Part shown: positions 35,442-37,417 of the stretch, one piece after another
How positions within the stretch are numbered: position 1 is the first letter of the stretch
Layout: each line of letters opens with the position of its first letter
Source of the DNA: Capnocytophaga sp.
GTDB taxonomy: Bacteria > Bacteroidota > Bacteroidia > Flavobacteriales > Flavobacteriaceae
Assembly: GCA_030538675.1 (NCBI GenBank)
Contig: JAUNTM010000014.1
Coordinates: 1-37,417 of the forward strand
DNA length: 37,417 nucleotides
Direction of reading: 5' to 3'
Translations under genes and position numbers: made by a program
The notes under the pieces: generated by a model
Databases searched by the model: none
What the model saw: only the letters and a program-made list of their open reading frames with translations
Told to the model about the DNA's origin: nothing

Positions 35442-35450
35442 CAAAGATTA
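35442..35450 (-). promoter_or_regulatory. promoter-like element of susC4
   Basis: The minus strand reads TAATCTTTGCG, matching the element upstream of susC3 (TAATATTTGCG), 26 nt before ATG 35415. Conservation between the two paralogues extends through the leader. Confidence 0.45.
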
Positions 35451-35966
35451 GAAGTTTTTTTAGGAAAAACAAATTTTTAAATCTTTTTTTAAAGCATTAT
35501 TGGCTTAATAAACGAATCTATGCAACGGTCTTTAACTTAAATAGTTTGATTATTAACTTTTTTTAATTACGAATCGATAATCTGTATAGAGCGAGAAGAT
35601 TTTTTATGGAATATTTGTCAAAAAAATAATTTCTCAAAAAAATAATTTTTTCTTTATTCTAACCATTGTTAGTCTATGATTATGGAAGCATTCATTAAAA
35701 AATATTAAAAACCAACAGTTCTTTTATAAATCATAAAAATAAAATCAATAATCTAAGGTGTGACAAATCTATCAAATTTTCATAAAATAAATCTATAGAA
35801 GCTGAAAGCATGCCGATTTATTTTTCAAAAATGCAACGGATACCCATAGCGTTTATTCAGGCGTAATTAATAGATTGAAAACATTTTTAAAAAAATCAAA
35901 TTTAGTTAATAATAAAAAAAAATACTTTTTTCCTCCACTATCATTATGTTTATCCGTCAGAAGTAG

Positions 35967-35988
35967 TATATTTGTTTCTGAAAACAAA
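35967..35988 (+). promoter_or_regulatory. promoter and overlapping palindrome of the hydrolase-engB operon
   Basis: TATATTTG (35967-35974) matches TAnnTTTG, 28 nt before the ATG. It overlaps TTTGTTT-CTGA-AAACAAA (35971-35988), a perfect 7-bp inverted repeat covering the expected transcription start, which could be an operator or a 5'-end hairpin. Confidence 0.5.
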
Positions 35989-36002
35989 CTGACAAAAAAT
36001 AC

Positions 36003-36767
36003 ATGATAGCAGAAATGAAGCAAGACGACAAATTTACATACCTCGAAAGAGGCGAAGGCACCCCTATAATCATTCTTCACGGACTGATGGGGGGGTTGAG
36101 CAATTTTGAAGGCGTGGTGTCGCATTTTTCTACCATTGGTTACAAAATCGTAGTGCCGGAATTACCTATTTATACACTGCCTTTACTTCGCACAAGCGTA
36201 AAAAGCCTTGTAAAATACATTCATAAATTTATTCTCCACAAAGGATTTGACAAGGTGATACTACTGGGCAATTCGCTTGGCGGACACGTAGGGTTGCTTT
36301 TTACAAAAATATATCCGGAACTCGTCAAAGGATTGGTGCTGACCGGAAGTTCAGGACTTTACGAGAAATCGATGGGCGACGGATATCCCAAACGGGGCAA
36401 TTACGATTTCATAAAAAAGAAAAGCGAAGAGGTGTTCTACGACCCCAAAGTAGCTACCAAAGAGATTGTCGATGAAGTATTTGGCGTAGTCAATGACCGG
36501 GGAAAACTCATCAAAACGCTTGCCATAGCCAAGAGTGCTATCCGCCACAATATGGCAAAGGATTTGCCGAAAATGCACACGCCTACGTGTCTTATTTGGG
36601 GTAAAAATGACGGTGTTACGCCACCGAATGTGGCTGATGAATTTCACGCATTGCTGCCCGATTCTGACCTTTATTGGATTGACAAATGCGGACACGCACC
36701 CATGATGGAGCACCCCGAAGAGTTCAACCGATTGCTCGAAGGGTGGCTGCAAAAACGAAATTTTTAA
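36003..36767 (+). CDS. alpha/beta-fold hydrolase
   Basis: A cytoplasmic serine hydrolase of 254 aa with a complete catalytic triad: the nucleophile elbow GNSLGGH (Ser about residue 90), the acid in IWGKNDGVTPP (Asp about 202) and the base in KCGHAPMMEHPEEF (His about 224). The oxyanion loop is HGLMGGLSNF near residue 25. This pattern fits the family that includes ring-cleavage product hydrolases and esterases, but substrate cannot be inferred. Codons for MGG use seven consecutive Gs (36089-36095). A second in-frame ATG at 36015 is an alternative start. No signal peptide. engB starts 5 nt after its stop, so the two are cotranscribed; this pairing with engB recurs in Flavobacteriia as far as I recall. 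Confidence 0.9.
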   Translation: MIAEMKQDDKFTYLERGEGTPIIILHGLMGGLSNFEGVVSHFSTIGYKIVVPELPIYTLPLLRTSVKSLVKYIHKFILHKGFDKVILLGNSLGGHVGLLFTKIYPELVKGLVLTGSSGLYEKSMGDGYPKRGNYDFIKKKSEEVFYDPKVATKEIVDEVFGVVNDRGKLIKTLAIAKSAIRHNMAKDLPKMHTPTCLIWGKNDGVTPPNVADEFHALLPDSDLYWIDKCGHAPMMEHPEEFNRLLEGWLQKRNF

Positions 36768-36772
36768 GCCGT

Positions 36773-37372
36773 ATGCAGATTACCAAAGCCGAATTCGTCA
36801 TCAGCAACAGCGACGTTGCCAAATGTCCCAACGAACCGCTCCCCGAATATGCTTTCATAGGGCGGTCCAACGTGGGGAAATCGTCGCTTATCAATATGCT
36901 GACCAACCAGAAGAGCCTTGCCAAAACCTCAGGACGACCGGGTAAAACACAGCTTATCAATCATTTCCGTATCAACGGCAATTGGTTTTTGGTGGATTTG
37001 CCGGGCTATGGGTACGCACGGGTATCCAAATCGGCAAAAAAAGTATTCCAGAAATTTATTACCAATTATTTTGAAAAACGCAAGCAGTTAGTGTGTGCTT
37101 TCGTATTGGTAGATATCCGCCACGAACCCCAAAAAATTGATATGGAATTTATGCAGTGGCTCGGCGAAAGCCAGATTCCGTTTGCCATCATCTTTACCAA
37201 AGCCGACAAACTCAAGCCGGGGGCTATCACAAACCACATCAACACCTACCGCGAAAAAATGCTCGAAACCTGGGAAGAAATGCCACAACATTTTGTAACT
37301 TCATCAGTAGATTTTGTGGGAAAAGAAGAACTTTTAAACTATATCGGCGAACTCAACCAAATGATGCGGTAA
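36773..37372 (+). CDS. engB: ribosome-biogenesis GTP-binding protein EngB (YihA/YsxC)
   Basis: An essential small GTPase that assists maturation of the large ribosomal subunit. From ATG 36773 it has 199 aa, the usual EngB length; the frame continues upstream into the hydrolase gene, but that part is not EngB-like. Motifs: G1 GRSNVGKSS (about residues 27-35), the SGRPGKTQLINHF switch segment with the G2 Thr, G3 DLPGYGYA, G4 TKAD (in IIFTKADKLK), and the C-terminal TSS of G5. It starts 5 nt after the hydrolase stop and is followed by a hairpin terminator at the window's end. Confidence 0.96.
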   Translation: MQITKAEFVISNSDVAKCPNEPLPEYAFIGRSNVGKSSLINMLTNQKSLAKTSGRPGKTQLINHFRINGNWFLVDLPGYGYARVSKSAKKVFQKFITNYFEKRKQLVCAFVLVDIRHEPQKIDMEFMQWLGESQIPFAIIFTKADKLKPGAITNHINTYREKMLETWEEMPQHFVTSSVDFVGKEELLNYIGELNQMMR

Positions 37373-37377
37373 AAAAA

Positions 37378-37407
37378 TACCCGAACTGTTACGGCTCGGG
37401 ATTTTTT
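37378..37407 (+). terminator. intrinsic terminator after engB
   Basis: CCCGA (37380-37384) pairs with TCGGG (37396-37400), with an upstream A run and ATTTTTT directly after. It begins a few nt after the engB stop. Confidence 0.75.
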
Positions 37408-37417
37408 ACGGTTAACA

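Larger units (their letters stand above)
35422..36002. other. AT-rich intergenic region between divergent susC4 and hydrolase genes
   Basis: This 581-nt region is very AT-rich. It holds the susC4 promoter-like element at 35442-35450, one extra minus-strand match to the -7 consensus (TAGATTTG, 35764-35771) that could be a distal start site or chance, and the hydrolase promoter at 35967. I see no gene or RNA structure in 35460-35960 and no evidence for an origin. Confidence 0.5.

Noticed and set aside
1..37417. tRNA, rRNA or insertion-sequence transposase genes
   Set aside because: None of the expected conserved sequences or transposase motifs were seen.

Overview
The window looks like a chromosomal stretch from a Bacteroidota bacterium, most likely class Flavobacteriia; a host-associated Capnocytophaga-like organism would fit, but I cannot confirm the genus. 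The support is four SusC/SusD outer-membrane pairs, SPII lipoproteins beginning at a Cys near residue 20, and promoter -7 boxes of the Bacteroidota form TAnnTTTG instead of sigma-70 boxes. There is no rRNA, tRNA, insertion sequence or CRISPR array that I can see.

Layout. 1-4.6 kb holds an unrecognised exported protein, a convergent sigma-54 activator (AAA+ plus Fis-type HTH), a VapD-family Cas2-like endoribonuclease with a small partner gene 2 nt upstream, and a small PLDc_N-like membrane protein. 4.9-11.3 kb is polysaccharide-utilisation unit 1: SusC1, SusD1 and a DUF1735 plus F5/8-type-C surface lipoprotein. 11.7-20.2 kb is unit 2: SusC2, SusD2, then a GH20 beta-N-acetylhexosaminidase and an S1 sulfatase under their own promoter. 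20.2-25.4 kb holds a Uma2-family nuclease, NAD-type malic enzyme, an AEC (auxin efflux carrier family) permease, a CopD-like membrane protein and a PiT-family anion permease. 25.6-35.4 kb, minus strand, has two further SusC/SusD pairs without enzymes. 36.0-37.4 kb has an alpha/beta hydrolase followed by the GTPase EngB.

How the genes work together. Units 1 and 2 look like a system that captures and trims sulfated, N-acetylhexosamine-containing glycans such as mucin or glycosaminoglycan chains: sulfatase and GH20 expose sugars, the lipoproteins bind the glycan, and the SusC/D pairs import it using TonB energy. Malic enzyme and the AEC permease are consistent with malate uptake and oxidation. 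The PiT-family permease has altered signature motifs and could move sulfate or phosphate.

Most notable observation. SusC1 and SusC2 both carry a homopolymeric G tract at codons 31-34, just after the signal-peptide core, and both have a perfect inverted repeat starting exactly 4 nt after the tract. SusC2 has nine Gs and is in frame. SusC1 has eight Gs and is out of frame, ending after 35 codons, while the other ~1030 codons are intact; one extra G restores a 1060-residue receptor. This is best read as phase variation by slipped-strand mispairing, with one receptor ON and one OFF, although translational or transcriptional recoding and a homopolymer sequencing error remain alternatives. The two minus-strand SusC genes have no such tract. 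A second observation is a family of short inverted-repeat elements (AACGTGAG termini) with a 142-bp copy at 30511, a 70-bp internally deleted copy at 11310 and a fragment at 23870.
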